Shown here: positions 41,488 through 50,741 of the stretch, in pieces
Position numbering within the stretch: position 1 is the first letter of the stretch
How the letters are laid out: each line of letters begins with the position of its first letter
NCBI GenBank assembly: GCA_046565505.1
Contig: JBKHYJ010000020.1
Coordinates: 19,773 to 83,772 of the forward strand
DNA from: JBKHYJ01 sp046565505
GTDB lineage: Bacteria > Acidobacteriota > Blastocatellia > UBA7656
Length of the DNA stretch: 64,000 bases
Reading direction: 5' to 3'
The notes under the pieces: generated by a model
Seen by the model: the letters and a program-made list of their open reading frames with translations, nothing else
Told to the model about the DNA's origin: nothing
Databases searched by the model: none
Translations under genes and position numbers: made by a program

Positions 41488-42654
41488 TCACCCGGGCGAC
41501 TCGCCCGCGGGTCCCGGCCGCGGGTTCGAGCGCCGCCAATCGTCGTAAGCGGCGATGAAGTCCGGGTCGCGTCGCTTCAGCTTATCGTAATCTATCTTTT
41601 TGCTCCGGGTCATCATCTTATATGCGAAAGGCAGCGGGTCGAGCCTCATCTCCTCGCCCGCGTTTTCAAACAGCAGCAGGCTCGCATACGCCGCCTCCTG
41701 GTACTCGTCCACTATGGGCTTTCTGACCCTTTGAAACTCGGCGAGCGCCGCTTCGACCCCGCCATGCGAGCGGAAGCAGGTCGCCAGCGCGATCGAGTCT
41801 TCGAGTGCGAGCTTCGTGCCCGAGCCGATTGAAAAATGAGCCGTGTGTAAAGCGTCGCCAAGCAACGCCACGTTCCGGTGATGCCATTGCCTGTTCTTCA
41901 CGAGCGGGAAGTTCAGCCACTTGACGAAATTGTTCGACAACAGCGCGTGGCCGCCAAGGTCGGGCTCGAACACTTCGGCCAGGTACGCGCAGGTCGCTTC
42001 GCCGGACATCCCGTCAAGCCCCGCCCTCCGCCAGGCGGCCTCGCCGCACTCGACTATGAACGTGCTGGTCGTCTCGTTGAACTTGTACGAGTGCGCGACG
42101 AACACGCCGGCGTCGCTCTCGCGGAACGTCAGCGTCAGCCCGTGGAAGAGTTGATGAGTCCCGAGCCAGATGTATTTATTCTTTCGCAAATCGACGGACG
42201 GCTGAAAGTAGTCGGCGAAAGTCCTCCGCACGAGGCTGTTCGCCCCGTCGGCCCCTATCAAAAGGTCATAGCCGCCAAGCTCAGTCACGTCGCCCACGTT
42301 CGTGTTGAACCGGATCTCCACGCCGAGGTCGAGGCACCGCCCGTGCAGGATGTTTAAGAAGGCCAGCCGCCCCACTCCCGAGAATTTGTTGCCCCGTATG
42401 GTGACGCGCTGATTCTTATGGACTATATCGACGTTATCCCAGGTCTGGCAGGCGCGGGTGATGCGCCGGTAAGACTCGTAATCGCCGCGCTGAAGGTAAG
42501 AGAAGGTCTGGTCGGAGAAAACTATGCCCCAGCCGAACGTGTCATTCGGCCCGTCCCTTTCGACGACGGTGATTTCGTTCGCCGGGTCGAGCTTCTTCAT
42601 CAAGATCGCGAAGTACAACCCCGATGGCCCGCCGCCCAGGATGGTGATTTTCAT
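41488..42654 (-). CDS. FAD-dependent aromatic (aroyl-CoA type) monooxygenase
   Basis: A 388-residue protein. ITILGGGPSGLYFAILMKK (GxGxxG for FAD ADP) at the start, YDLLIGADGANSLVRR (DG motif), and NVALLGDALHTAHFSIGSG (GD motif) show group A flavin monooxygenase. The overall pattern resembles the N-terminal half of salicylyl-CoA 5-hydroxylase/2-aminobenzoyl-CoA monooxygenase. The downstream gene supplies the second (OYE) half. It overlaps the small gene upstream by four bases. Confidence 0.88.
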   Translation of the reverse strand: MKITILGGGPSGLYFAILMKKLDPANEITVVERDGPNDTFGWGIVFSDQTFSYLQRGDYESYRRITRACQTWDNVDIVHKNQRVTIRGNKFSGVGRLAFLNILHGRCLDLGVEIRFNTNVGDVTELGGYDLLIGADGANSLVRRTFADYFQPSVDLRKNKYIWLGTHQLFHGLTLTFRESDAGVFVAHSYKFNETTSTFIVECGEAAWRRAGLDGMSGEATCAYLAEVFEPDLGGHALLSNNFVKWLNFPLVKNRQWHHRNVALLGDALHTAHFSIGSGTKLALEDSIALATCFRSHGGVEAALAEFQRVRKPIVDEYQEAAYASLLLFENAGEEMRLDPLPFAYKMMTRSKKIDYDKLKRRDPDFIAAYDDWRRSNPRPGPAGESPG

Positions 42655-42950
42655 GTAGAACTCTTGGGGGGGTGAGGCATCGCGCGCGGTTGCGCGGCGT
42701 CTTGTGGCTCCGCGAGGCCCGCCAGGCGCGCGCCTTCCTGCGTTAGCTGCACCCAGTCTTCCCCCTCCGCCGTGTAGCGGACCACCAGCCGCCGCTTCTT
42801 CTCAAGGTCTTCAAAAGCCCTCACCACATCCGCGTTCGCGTACTCGGGCGAGGCGTCGAAGATCGTTTTGCTTAGCAGCCTGCTCGCATGCTCTCTTTGA
42901 AAGAGCCGCAATACATGTTGCTCGATTTCCGCGAGCTTATACTTCTCCAT
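42651..42950 (-). CDS. Small winged-helix-like protein
   Basis: 99 residues starting MEKYKLAEIEQHVLRLFQRE. Helices and a possible wing (DLEKKRRLVVRYTAEGEDWV) are compatible with a small DNA-binding or adaptor fold, but no family is recognised. It overlaps the monooxygenase start by four bases, so it is in the same operon and could regulate it. A longer frame up to 43259 is rejected because the next gene occupies it. Confidence 0.65.
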   Translation of the reverse strand: MEKYKLAEIEQHVLRLFQREHASRLLSKTIFDASPEYANADVVRAFEDLEKKRRLVVRYTAEGEDWVQLTQEGARLAGLAEPQDAAQPRAMPHPPKSST

Positions 42951-42976
42951 GACGTTCGCGCTTTCTTGAGCTCGCC

Positions 42977-43231
42977 CTACCTTGCGCGGGAGAACGCCCC
43001 GTCGAGATAGACCGGCTCCAACCCCGAAGCCCAATAAGCCAGCGCCTCCCGGCTGGGTTGAGTCGTCTCGCGCTCCGTGCGCAGGGCGTGCGCCCCGGTG
43101 CCCGAAGGCTGAAACTCCAGCCAGCCTTTCCAGGTCCCGTCCGGTCGGGCTTCGCCATAAGCAGAGACCGCGTAGACAGTGCCGTCCTGCCCTCGCACCT
43201 GATCCGCGTATAGATGAATCAATTCCGGCAT
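42977..43231 (-). CDS. Hypothetical protein, 84 aa
   Basis: Starts MPELIHLYADQVRGQDG and shows beta-strand-rich sequence (GTWKGWLEFQPSGTG, VYLDGAFSRAR). It lies 26 bp upstream of the small winged-helix-like gene on the same strand. No motif recognised; the residue pattern and position support a real gene. Confidence 0.65.
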   Translation of the reverse strand: MPELIHLYADQVRGQDGTVYAVSAYGEARPDGTWKGWLEFQPSGTGAHALRTERETTQPSREALAYWASGLEPVYLDGAFSRAR

Positions 43232-43360
43232 CCTGTAAACTCCTGAACGCCGCGGCCACGCTCCCTATTATAACAGCCGCGAACGCATGAGCTACAGCGC
43301 ATGTACCGGGGCGCGGACGCCGCGAACACCCTGGGTGACCCGCGACACTCGCCGCGACAT

Positions 43361-44275
43361 TTACCGGGGCAGGATGGCGAATGCGTTCGCAGCGGCCCCG
43401 GTCGCGCCCCTTATTCGCGGCGGGTTCAAGACCAGTACGAACTCGTAAGTTTTCTGCTCCGCGAGCGCTCTCGACAACTCTTCGAGGTTGAGGTTCTCGA
43501 CTATGTATATTCCGCTGTCGGCGATTAGTATCCTGTGGCAGGGGAAGATGGTGCCTTTCTCCGAAACGACTTCGTAGCTCATCTGGTCGTCGCCGGTCAG
43601 GAAGATTTTCTTTCCGGCGAGCCAGCGGGCCGCGCCCTCCCCGGGGCCTGGCCTGGAGCCTGTGTACTTCGCGCGGTCTGCCTCGAAGAACTTGCCGTAG
43701 CCGGTTCTTATTAGCACAGAATCGCCCGCCTGAATCTCCACGCCCTGCGCCTTGGCGGTCGCCTCAAGGTCCTCCGCGGTTATCTCCTGACCCGGCGCGA
43801 GCGCCTCCACGTTCTTGAAGCGGGCCACGTCGAGCAAGACTCCGCGGTTAATGAACCGCTCTTTCGGGTAAGCCTCTATGCCGAGCGCGAGCAGCCCCGT
43901 AGCGCCCTCGCTCGACGGCGCGTCCGCGCCCCCGAAGAGCTTCTGGTTGTCTGACACGTGCCCGAGCGCGTCTATGGTGGGCGAGCCGTGCTGCCCGCTG
44001 AAAAACATCATGTCTGCGGCGAAGGCTATCCCGCCCGGGATCATGCCTTTCGTCTGCTTGTGGCTCGTTTGAAGCCCGAGCGTGAACGGCGGGTTCAGGC
44101 TGAGCAGCGGCGAGTTGCGGTCCCAGATGAAATTCAGCTCGATCACCCTTGCGGATTTCATCTGGTTGATGAACCGCGCGGCGTCTTGCTTCTGCTGCGG
44201 CCTCGCGGAGATGGCCGCCGGGGAACAGGCGACCAGGAGAATGGCTATAAGGGTTTCAAAGTTTTTCTTCTTCAT
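43361..44275 (-). CDS. Secreted cyclase-family hydrolase (kynurenine-formamidase-like)
   Basis: A 304-residue protein with an N-terminal signal peptide (LIAILLVACSPAAISA). HGSPTIDALGHVS is the metal-binding motif of the cyclase family (HGTHxDxPxHF), followed by DSVLIRTGYGKFF and a C-terminal LVLNPPRIRGATGAAANAFA. Members hydrolyse formylkynurenine or isatin-like amides. The nearby aminobenzoyl/salicylyl-CoA-type oxygenase pair would fit breakdown of a tryptophan- or indole-derived compound, but the substrate is inferred. Confidence 0.85.
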   Translation of the reverse strand: MKKKNFETLIAILLVACSPAAISARPQQKQDAARFINQMKSARVIELNFIWDRNSPLLSLNPPFTLGLQTSHKQTKGMIPGGIAFAADMMFFSGQHGSPTIDALGHVSDNQKLFGGADAPSSEGATGLLALGIEAYPKERFINRGVLLDVARFKNVEALAPGQEITAEDLEATAKAQGVEIQAGDSVLIRTGYGKFFEADRAKYTGSRPGPGEGAARWLAGKKIFLTGDDQMSYEVVSEKGTIFPCHRILIADSGIYIVENLNLEELSRALAEQKTYEFVLVLNPPRIRGATGAAANAFAILPR

Positions 44276-44327
44276 TCGCGGATGCCTTTCTAAACAAGTC
44301 TCAGCAACTCAGATTCATATCGCCACG

Positions 44328-45737
44328 TCATGCGAGGCGTTGCCCGCGCGTCTCTCGCGCAAAGATCAGCAGGAACATCCCGAGGATATAGACCAGGCTC
44401 ACGACGCTCGCCGTCTTCGCCTCCGAGCCGATCAATGTCGAGAGGTAGCCGGTCAGGAATACGCTTCCCGCCGTCACTATGCGCCCGAGGTTATAGCAGA
44501 AGCCCACACCGGTCGTGCGTACGCGCGTCGGGAACAGTTCGGGCAGGTAGATGGGGAAGCCGCTCGTCACCCCCAGGGTGAAGAACCCGACGAGCGGCAG
44601 CAAAACGAAGACCTGTGTGATGCTAGTAGTCAGCAAAAACGTCATGGGGAATACGATAACCCCGCCGAGGAAGAAGAACAGGAACGCCCCCCGGCGGCCC
44701 GCCCGGTCCGCCAGCGGCCCGAATGAGAGGTAGCCGAACAGCGAGCCCGCGTTTAGCAGCATCACGCCGTAGCTGGCGTACCGCGTCTGGTCGTCCGGGC
44801 CGATCCCGGCGCGCGCGGCCATCTCGCGGACGGCCGCGGGTATCCAGACGGTCGCGCCCCACAGCGCCAGCAACACCACGAACGCGAGCGACGAAGCGAT
44901 TACCGTGTCGCGGCGGAGCGCCGGGGTGAACAACTGCTTGAGAGTAAACGAGTGTTCTTCTCCCGCGCCTCCGCGGCGTCCTCCCTTAACTGATTGTGCG
45001 GCCCTGGCGCGCCTTCTTGAGTCCCGTACCGCGACCCAGCTTTCAGGCTCTTTGACGAACAGGCGGATGGCTAAAACAAAGATCGCGGGCACCGCGCCGA
45101 CCAGGTAAGCGTACCGCCAGGAGCGCACGCCCGCGAACAGGTTTATGACGGCGGCGAAGAAGAAGCCGAACGCCGCGGCCGATTGAAGTATGGCGCCTGC
45201 CTTCGCGCGGAGGCGGTCGGGCCACACCTCTGCCACCAAGGCGGCTCCCGCGGCCCATTCCCCGCCGAGTCCCAGCCCCGTGACGAACCGAAAGGCCGCC
45301 AGTTGCTGCCAGTTTTGGGAGGCCGCCGACAGCCCCGTGAACAGCGAGTAGATTAAGACGGTGGCCGCCAGCGCCTTCGCGCGGCCTATGTAGTCGGCCA
45401 GGGTCCCGAAGATTATCCCGCCGGCCGCCCAGCCGACGAGCATCACTGCCAAGACGACGCGGCTGTAGAATCGCACTGCCTCGGCGGGCGCGCCCGGCCC
45501 CATCAGCTCCGTCATCGAAGGGCCCTGCACCAGCGAGTAGAGCGTGCCATCCATGCTGTCGAAGACCCAGCCCAGCCATGCGACGAACAGCACGAGCCAT
45601 TGATAGCGGCTGACTTCGCCCGCCCATGAGAATAGCGACCTGTCACCGCCCGCATGGGCCGCGCGGACGGGCGCGCCGAGTCCGGCGCCTGCCCTGGGGT
45701 AGAGGTTGTTTCCCGGTTTCTTTCGCGCGCTGTTCAT
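44328..45737 (-). CDS. MFS transporter, aromatic acid/metabolite:H+ symporter type
   Basis: A 469-residue protein with 12 predicted TM helices. GWVFDSMDGTLYSLV (TM1, Asp), GTLADYIGRAKAL (MFS motif A), GLGLGGEWAAGAALVAEVWP and GFPIYLPELFPTRVRTTGVG place it in the sialate/aromatic-acid-like group. Substrate unknown; position next to the cyclase-family hydrolase suggests uptake for the same pathway. Confidence 0.92.
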   Translation of the reverse strand: MNSARKKPGNNLYPRAGAGLGAPVRAAHAGGDRSLFSWAGEVSRYQWLVLFVAWLGWVFDSMDGTLYSLVQGPSMTELMGPGAPAEAVRFYSRVVLAVMLVGWAAGGIIFGTLADYIGRAKALAATVLIYSLFTGLSAASQNWQQLAAFRFVTGLGLGGEWAAGAALVAEVWPDRLRAKAGAILQSAAAFGFFFAAVINLFAGVRSWRYAYLVGAVPAIFVLAIRLFVKEPESWVAVRDSRRRARAAQSVKGGRRGGAGEEHSFTLKQLFTPALRRDTVIASSLAFVVLLALWGATVWIPAAVREMAARAGIGPDDQTRYASYGVMLLNAGSLFGYLSFGPLADRAGRRGAFLFFFLGGVIVFPMTFLLTTSITQVFVLLPLVGFFTLGVTSGFPIYLPELFPTRVRTTGVGFCYNLGRIVTAGSVFLTGYLSTLIGSEAKTASVVSLVYILGMFLLIFARETRGQRLA

Positions 45738-45887
45738 AGCCTGAAGCGAGGCAGCGCGATTATATGAATGATTCGCCGGGAGGTCAAAGCGAAAGGGGTT
45801 GATTAGAAAAGGCCGGCCGCGCGTGGGGCCGGCCCTGCGCCGACGCCCATGCTTCCGTGGGGCGCTCGGACGGCCGCGGGCCCCGCC

Positions 45888-46088
45888 TTAAAACGGAGGC
45901 CCGGGGAGCTGGGCGCTGCGCGCCGCGGCGCTGGTGGCGAGCCAGAATAGCGAGAACAAGCCATACAAGCCGATGACGAACGCCGCGAGCATCACTGTGT
46001 AATAAACGGCGGCGGCCCATCCGAGGGCCACGCCTTCCGTTCGCGTTTTCTCCGCGTCTCTCATTTCATCTGCCTCCGATCTGTCCAC
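45888..46088 (-). CDS. Small membrane protein, 66 aa
   Basis: A charged N-terminus (MDRSEADEMRDAEKTRTEG) precedes a long hydrophobic stretch VYYTVMLAAFVIGLYGLFSL that would cross the membrane once or twice. It stands in the run of minus-strand genes, 81 bp downstream of the zf-TFIIB gene. Family unknown. Confidence 0.55.
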   Translation of the reverse strand: MDRSEADEMRDAEKTRTEGVALGWAAAVYYTVMLAAFVIGLYGLFSLFWLATSAAARSAQLPGPPF

Positions 46089-46169
46089 TACTACGGGGGG
46101 CGAATGTAGTTTGGATTCGCGGCGGCGCGGAGGCAGGTCGCGCCGGTCAACCGGCCCGCGAGCGGCTGC

Positions 46170-46484
46170 TCATTCGCTTGAGACGTTCTTAATCAGGCGG
46201 CGGAGCCAGCCGGCGCTCTCCTCATGTTTCGTCAGCCGCTCCAACTCGCCCGCGTCGAGCCACACGCCGTCGCATTTATCGCACTGGTCAATCTGAATGC
46301 CGTCGTGTGTGACCTCGGCCAGCGTGCCGTCGCACTTCGGGCAGCGGAGGCCGGCGGCCCGCGCCTGTTCGGCTTTCTCCTGGGCCGCCCGCTCGGCGCG
46401 CAGCTTCTCTAACGCCTCCTGATCCTTGCGGCGGAAGTATTCTTCTTCGAGCGATTTTTTGCGATCATCCCAGGCTTCAGACAT
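46170..46484 (-). CDS. zf-TFIIB domain protein
   Basis: A 104-residue protein from the ATG at 46484 with AAAGGAGA upstream. A charged coiled coil (SLEEEYFRRKDQEALEKLRA) is followed by LRCPKCDGTLAEV and DQCDKCDGVWLDAGEL, the two CxxC knuckles and xxVWxDxGEL of the zf-TFIIB family. A Zn-binding protein of unknown cellular role. Confidence 0.9.
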   Translation of the reverse strand: MSEAWDDRKKSLEEEYFRRKDQEALEKLRAERAAQEKAEQARAAGLRCPKCDGTLAEVTHDGIQIDQCDKCDGVWLDAGELERLTKHEESAGWLRRLIKNVSSE

Positions 46485-46543
46485 GTTTGCTCTCCTTTGC
46501 GTGTAATTCGCCGGCCGTCGCGTAAGGCCAAAGCTTTCAATCG

Positions 46544-47578
46544 TCACTTCTCGTCGGCGACTTTGACTATGCGGTCGATCACACCCCGGTCGTCCACTAT
46601 CAACCCGACTTTGGCCAGCCGAGGCGTGAGCGTCGCCCAGTTCTTGTCCATAGCGAACACGCGGCGGAACAGCGGCAGCGATTCATCGACGCGGTTCATG
46701 TTAACGAGCGCGACCGCATGCCAGTAGACCATCTCCGCGTTGTCGGGCGCAAGGCGGGCCGCCGCGCCGTACTCTTCGAGCGCCTTCTCGTTCTCCTTCC
46801 GCTCGACCGCGAGGTCGCCCGCGTTCATGTGATTATACGCCCTGTGCAAGGTGAGGAGCCTGCGCAGCTCTTTCAGAGGCTCCGGGTGATCGTCGATTCT
46901 CAGATCGAATACCCTGTCCGACCACTGCCGGCCGGTGGGCTTGCCTGTGACGACTATGAGCGCGGCGGACTGCCTGCCCCTTATGTCGCCGCCGGCTTCC
47001 TGCGCGGCTTCGAGCGCGGCCATCATGCGTTCGGCGAGGTCGCCTTTCGTATTTTCAAAAGCGCGCGACATCGCGGGCCACACCTTGTCGTTGAGCATGA
47101 GGTTGGCCTGCACGGAATAGTCGCGCCCGGTGATGTGGCCGGCGGCGGGGATGTCCTTCGCGCCCGTGTGGGCCATCACGCGGCCCTGCGCGTCTATCAT
47201 GGCGACCTGGCGGACTTCGCGCGCCTCGTCGCCGGCGAGCAGGGCCTTGAGCGCGTCCGGCGCGCTCTTGCCCGCACGCATCAAGTCCAGCCCGAGCTTG
47301 CCGTAGCTCGGGTCTACGAACGATTGAGTGGCGACCGCCCCGACGCCAGCCTCGGCCCACGGCACGATCGAGCCCACAGAGAACCAGTGCGACTGGACCG
47401 CCACTCCCAGCTCCCCCGTCGCCGGGTCGCGCGCGACGATGGAGTAGGTGTGCACGGGCCTCAGCGGCCGAGAAGGTGCGGCGGCCTCCGGCTCCGTTTG
47501 CGCCATTGCCTTGGGCAGGTGAAGAAGGAGGGGCAGCAGGATCAAGATCAACACGGTTTTTTCAAGCGAATAGCTCAT
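46544..47578 (-). CDS. DUF1028 (Ntn-like) protein with signal peptide
   Basis: A 344-residue protein: signal peptide (ILILLPLLLHLPKAMAQ), then the DUF1028 core beginning HTYSIVARDPATGELGVAVQ and including AEAGVGAVATQSFVDPSYG, GRDYSVQANLML and GGDIRGRQSAALIVV. A C-terminal TPR-like helical part (ALEEYGAAARLAPDNAEMVY) follows. DUF1028 proteins have an Ntn-hydrolase-like fold with uncertain activity; here periplasmic or secreted. Confidence 0.9.
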   Translation of the reverse strand: MSYSLEKTVLILILLPLLLHLPKAMAQTEPEAAAPSRPLRPVHTYSIVARDPATGELGVAVQSHWFSVGSIVPWAEAGVGAVATQSFVDPSYGKLGLDLMRAGKSAPDALKALLAGDEAREVRQVAMIDAQGRVMAHTGAKDIPAAGHITGRDYSVQANLMLNDKVWPAMSRAFENTKGDLAERMMAALEAAQEAGGDIRGRQSAALIVVTGKPTGRQWSDRVFDLRIDDHPEPLKELRRLLTLHRAYNHMNAGDLAVERKENEKALEEYGAAARLAPDNAEMVYWHAVALVNMNRVDESLPLFRRVFAMDKNWATLTPRLAKVGLIVDDRGVIDRIVKVADEK

Positions 47579-47673
47579 GGGTTCACCTCTGTAACTGGAT
47601 GGAGAGAAGTAAACAGTGAAGGCGCGGGGCGGGCGAGAGCCATCTGAATATTATTCATCCGGCGCGCGCCCGA

Positions 47674-49299
47674 TCAGCCGGCGGCTTTCGTCCCGGCCTC
47701 TATGATCTCAAGCTCGTTATTCTCGCGGCGTTTCCTGAGCACCTTCTTGTCAAACTTTCCTACGCTGGTCTTGGGGACTTCGCCGATGAAGGCCCACCGC
47801 TCCGGCAGCCACCACTTCGCCACGCGCTCCGCGAGGAACGCGCGCAGTTGCTCGGCGGTGGCGGCCGAGCCTTCTTTCAGCACGACGCAGGCCAGCGGGC
47901 GCTCGTCCCATTTCTCGTCGGGGACCCCTATGACCGCGGCTTCGACCACGTCGGGATGGCCCATTATAGCGTTTTCAAGCTCGACCGTGGATATCCACTC
48001 GCCGCCCGACTTGATTACGTCTTTGGCGCGGTCCGTAATCTGTATGAAGCCCTTGGGATCGACCGAGCCCACGTCGCCCGTACGCAGCCAGCCGTCATGA
48101 AATTTTTCGGGCGAGTCGTCGCCATAATAACTCGCCGTGATCCAGGGGCCCCGGACTTCGATCTCGCCGACCGAGTGGCCGTCCCAAGGCAAGACCGTGT
48201 CGCCGTCCATGATGCGCAGCTCCACGCCATGCTTGACGCGCCCGGTCTTGGCGCGCCATTCAATCTCCTGCTCCGCGCGGCAGTCTTTCGGCGGGTAGGC
48301 CAGCGCGCACATGGGGCTCGTTTCCGTCATGCCCCACGCCTGAATGATCTTGACCCCGAATCGCCGCTCGAACCTCTCCATCAGGCTGCGCGGCACGGCG
48401 GACCCCCCGCAGATAATCATCCTCAGCGAAGACAGGTCTACGGGGTTCGCCTCGGCGTATCGGAGAATGTCGTTCCATATCGTGGGGACCGCGCCGGCGA
48501 AAGTGGGGCGCTCGGCCATTATCAAGCGGCACAGCGGCTCGGCCTGCATGAAGCGGCCGGGCATTATGAAATCGGCCCCGGCGAACCACCCCGCGTAAGG
48601 CAGCCCCCACGCGTTGGCATGAAACATCGGCACGATCGGCAGTATCCTGTCGTACTCCGTGAAGGCGAACGTCGAGCCCGAACAGACGGCGAGCGAGTGG
48701 AGGTAGGTCGAGCGGTGGCTGTAGACGACCCCTTTCGGGTTGCCCGTAGTGCCGCTCGTGTAGCACATCGCCGCCGCCGCACGCTCTTCGATCTCGGGCC
48801 ACTCGACGCCCTGCGACTCGGCCGCGATCAACTCCTCATACCGCAGAACGTCTCCGAGGGCCGCCGCGTCGCCGCCGCCGACCACGATGAAGTGCTCAAC
48901 GGCCTTCAGGCCGGGCGCGACGCGGGCCAGCAGCGGCACGAGCGAATCATCAACGATGATCGCCCGGTCTTCCGCGTGGTTGATTATGTAAGTTAGCTGC
49001 TCGGGGAACAGCCGCAGGTTCAGCGTGTGCAGCACCGCGCCCATGCAAGGTATGGCGAAGTAGCTTTCGAGGTGCTCCTGAGAGTTCCAGCAGAAGGTCC
49101 CCACGCGGTCGCCTTGCTTTATGCCTAATCGCTTGAGCGCGGCGGCCAGCCGCTCGGCCCGCACCCCCATTTCGCGGTAGCTGGCGCGCCGCGCGCCGTC
49201 GCCCGTAAAAGTCACCACCTCGCTGTCGGAGTGGACGCGGCGGCTGTGCTCGAAAATGGCGTTTATCGTAAGCGGGCTATCCTGCATGGTGCTCAGCAT
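47674..49299 (-). CDS. Long-chain fatty acid--CoA ligase (AMP-binding family)
   Basis: 541 residues from the ATG at 49299 with AAAGGAGA upstream; the frame stays open much further but that extension is noise opposite the MFS gene. AMP-binding motif CYTSGTTGNPKGVVYSH, GWFAGADFIMPG, QAWGMTETSP, GWLRTGDVGSVD and KTSVGKFDKKVLR are all in order. It activates fatty or aromatic acids to acyl-CoA via acyl-AMP. Medium/long-chain specificity is likely but not certain. Confidence 0.95.
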   Translation of the reverse strand: MLSTMQDSPLTINAIFEHSRRVHSDSEVVTFTGDGARRASYREMGVRAERLAAALKRLGIKQGDRVGTFCWNSQEHLESYFAIPCMGAVLHTLNLRLFPEQLTYIINHAEDRAIIVDDSLVPLLARVAPGLKAVEHFIVVGGGDAAALGDVLRYEELIAAESQGVEWPEIEERAAAAMCYTSGTTGNPKGVVYSHRSTYLHSLAVCSGSTFAFTEYDRILPIVPMFHANAWGLPYAGWFAGADFIMPGRFMQAEPLCRLIMAERPTFAGAVPTIWNDILRYAEANPVDLSSLRMIICGGSAVPRSLMERFERRFGVKIIQAWGMTETSPMCALAYPPKDCRAEQEIEWRAKTGRVKHGVELRIMDGDTVLPWDGHSVGEIEVRGPWITASYYGDDSPEKFHDGWLRTGDVGSVDPKGFIQITDRAKDVIKSGGEWISTVELENAIMGHPDVVEAAVIGVPDEKWDERPLACVVLKEGSAATAEQLRAFLAERVAKWWLPERWAFIGEVPKTSVGKFDKKVLRKRRENNELEIIEAGTKAAG

Positions 49300-49403
49300 A
49301 ATAATCTCCTTTGAATAGGCTGATGGTTTATACGGGAATGATAACGCAGTTGGATTATCTTTAAGTCGAGGCCTGAGGGCAACCTCTCGGTAATGATGGG
49401 CGC

Positions 49404-50741
49404 TCATGCGGCTTCGGCGCGGAGGCCCTGCGGCCGGCCGGGCGGAGGCAGGAGCGCCAACAGGAGCACGACCGCGGCGCACGCCATCGCCGCGCCGAAG
49501 TAAAACGTGGCGCGGGAGTTCACCTCGTCCCAGAGCAACCCGCCCGCGTAGCTGGCGACGATCTGAGTCAGGCCCGTCACCGCAGAGTAGATGCCGATGG
49601 CCGTCGCGCGCCCGCTCGCCCCGGCCGTGTCTACGGCCAGGGCTTTCGCCACGCCATCCGTGAGGGCCGGGAACAGCCCGTAGATTATAAACAGCGGCCA
49701 CGCCAGCCACGCCGCGCTTGCCATCGCGAAGCCCGCGTAGGTCAGCGCGTATATAAAGTAGCCGACGATTAAAAGGTTGCGGCGGCCTGCGCGGTCGCTC
49801 GCCGCCCCGGCCGGCATCGACGCCACCGAGGCGACAGTGTTGTAGAGCGCGTAAGCCAGGATCGTGCTGCCGCGACTCAGCCCCATTTGCTCCGCGCGAA
49901 GAATTAAGAATGCGTTGGCAGAGTTCCCTAATCCGAAAACCCCGACTATCAAAAGCAGCTTTCTGTAATCCCGTGTCGTCCCCGCGAGCGAGAGCCTCAG
50001 GCTTCTCGCCCCCGTGACGGCGCGCCCAGGCCGCTCGCGCACGATCAGAATCAATAGCGCCGCCAGCGCGGCCGGTATTGCCGATACCAGGAAAACATTC
50101 CTGATCGCCAGCCCCGCCCACCCTACGAGCGCCAGCGCGACGAGCGGCCCGAGCACCGCGCCCGCCGAATCCATTGCGCGCTCGAATCCGAAGGCCCGGC
50201 CCCTGTGCTCGTCGGCCGTGGACTCGGCCAGCAGCGCGTCACGCGGGGCGTTGCGCACGCCTTTGCCGAACCGCTCGGCGAATCGCGCCGCCATCAGGAC
50301 CGGCCACGCCCCCGCTGCGGCCATCACGGGCCTTGACGCGGCCGTGAGCGCGTAGCCCATGAATGCCAGCGGCTTGCGCCGCCCGACCCGGTCGGAGACC
50401 CAGCCGGAGAGCCCGCTCACCACGTTTGACGTGCCGACCGATACGCCTTCAATCAAACCTAAGACGCCGGCCGGGGCGTGCAAAACCTCGGTGATGAAAA
50501 TCGGCAGGACCGGATAGATCATCTCCCCACTCACGTCCGACAGCAGGCTCACGAATCCGATTATGACGGCGCTCCGCGAAACGCCCGTGAACGCAGAAGA
50601 ACGCCCGCGCGAAAGGCCGGGCGGCGGGGGAGGGGGCGGCGCAGAAAGACGGCCGACAGGCTCTGGCGGATTGTCGGCGCGGCGCGGCAATTCAGTTTCT
50701 CCTCTGCCGCGCCCTCGCTTTTCGACGCCCTTTCTTTTCAT
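49404..50741 (-). CDS. MFS transporter
   Basis: A 445-residue protein with 12 predicted TM helices. GFVSLLSDVSGEMIYPVLPIF, SGWVSDRVGRRKPLAFMGY (motif A) and RFAERFGKGVRNAPRDALLAE mark the YxiO/fosmidomycin-like MFS branch. The first ~50 residues are Arg/Pro-rich and probably partly untranslated. Its start overlaps the end of the substrate-binding protein gene by four bases, so it is last in the mtnA-nagZ operon. Substrate unknown. Confidence 0.9.
   Translation of the reverse strand: MKRKGVEKRGRGRGETELPRRADNPPEPVGRLSAPPPPPPPGLSRGRSSAFTGVSRSAVIIGFVSLLSDVSGEMIYPVLPIFITEVLHAPAGVLGLIEGVSVGTSNVVSGLSGWVSDRVGRRKPLAFMGYALTAASRPVMAAAGAWPVLMAARFAERFGKGVRNAPRDALLAESTADEHRGRAFGFERAMDSAGAVLGPLVALALVGWAGLAIRNVFLVSAIPAALAALLILIVRERPGRAVTGARSLRLSLAGTTRDYRKLLLIVGVFGLGNSANAFLILRAEQMGLSRGSTILAYALYNTVASVASMPAGAASDRAGRRNLLIVGYFIYALTYAGFAMASAAWLAWPLFIIYGLFPALTDGVAKALAVDTAGASGRATAIGIYSAVTGLTQIVASYAGGLLWDEVNSRATFYFGAAMACAAVVLLLALLPPPGRPQGLRAEAA

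Noticed and set aside
42951..43259. Upstream extension of the 99-residue gene
   Set aside because: Covers the separate 84-residue gene at 42977-43231 in another frame and has no protein-like pattern.
47674..50121. 815-residue version of the acyl-CoA synthetase
   Set aside because: The extra 274 residues lie opposite or within the MFS gene and are low-complexity; the ATG at 49299 has a good ribosome site.
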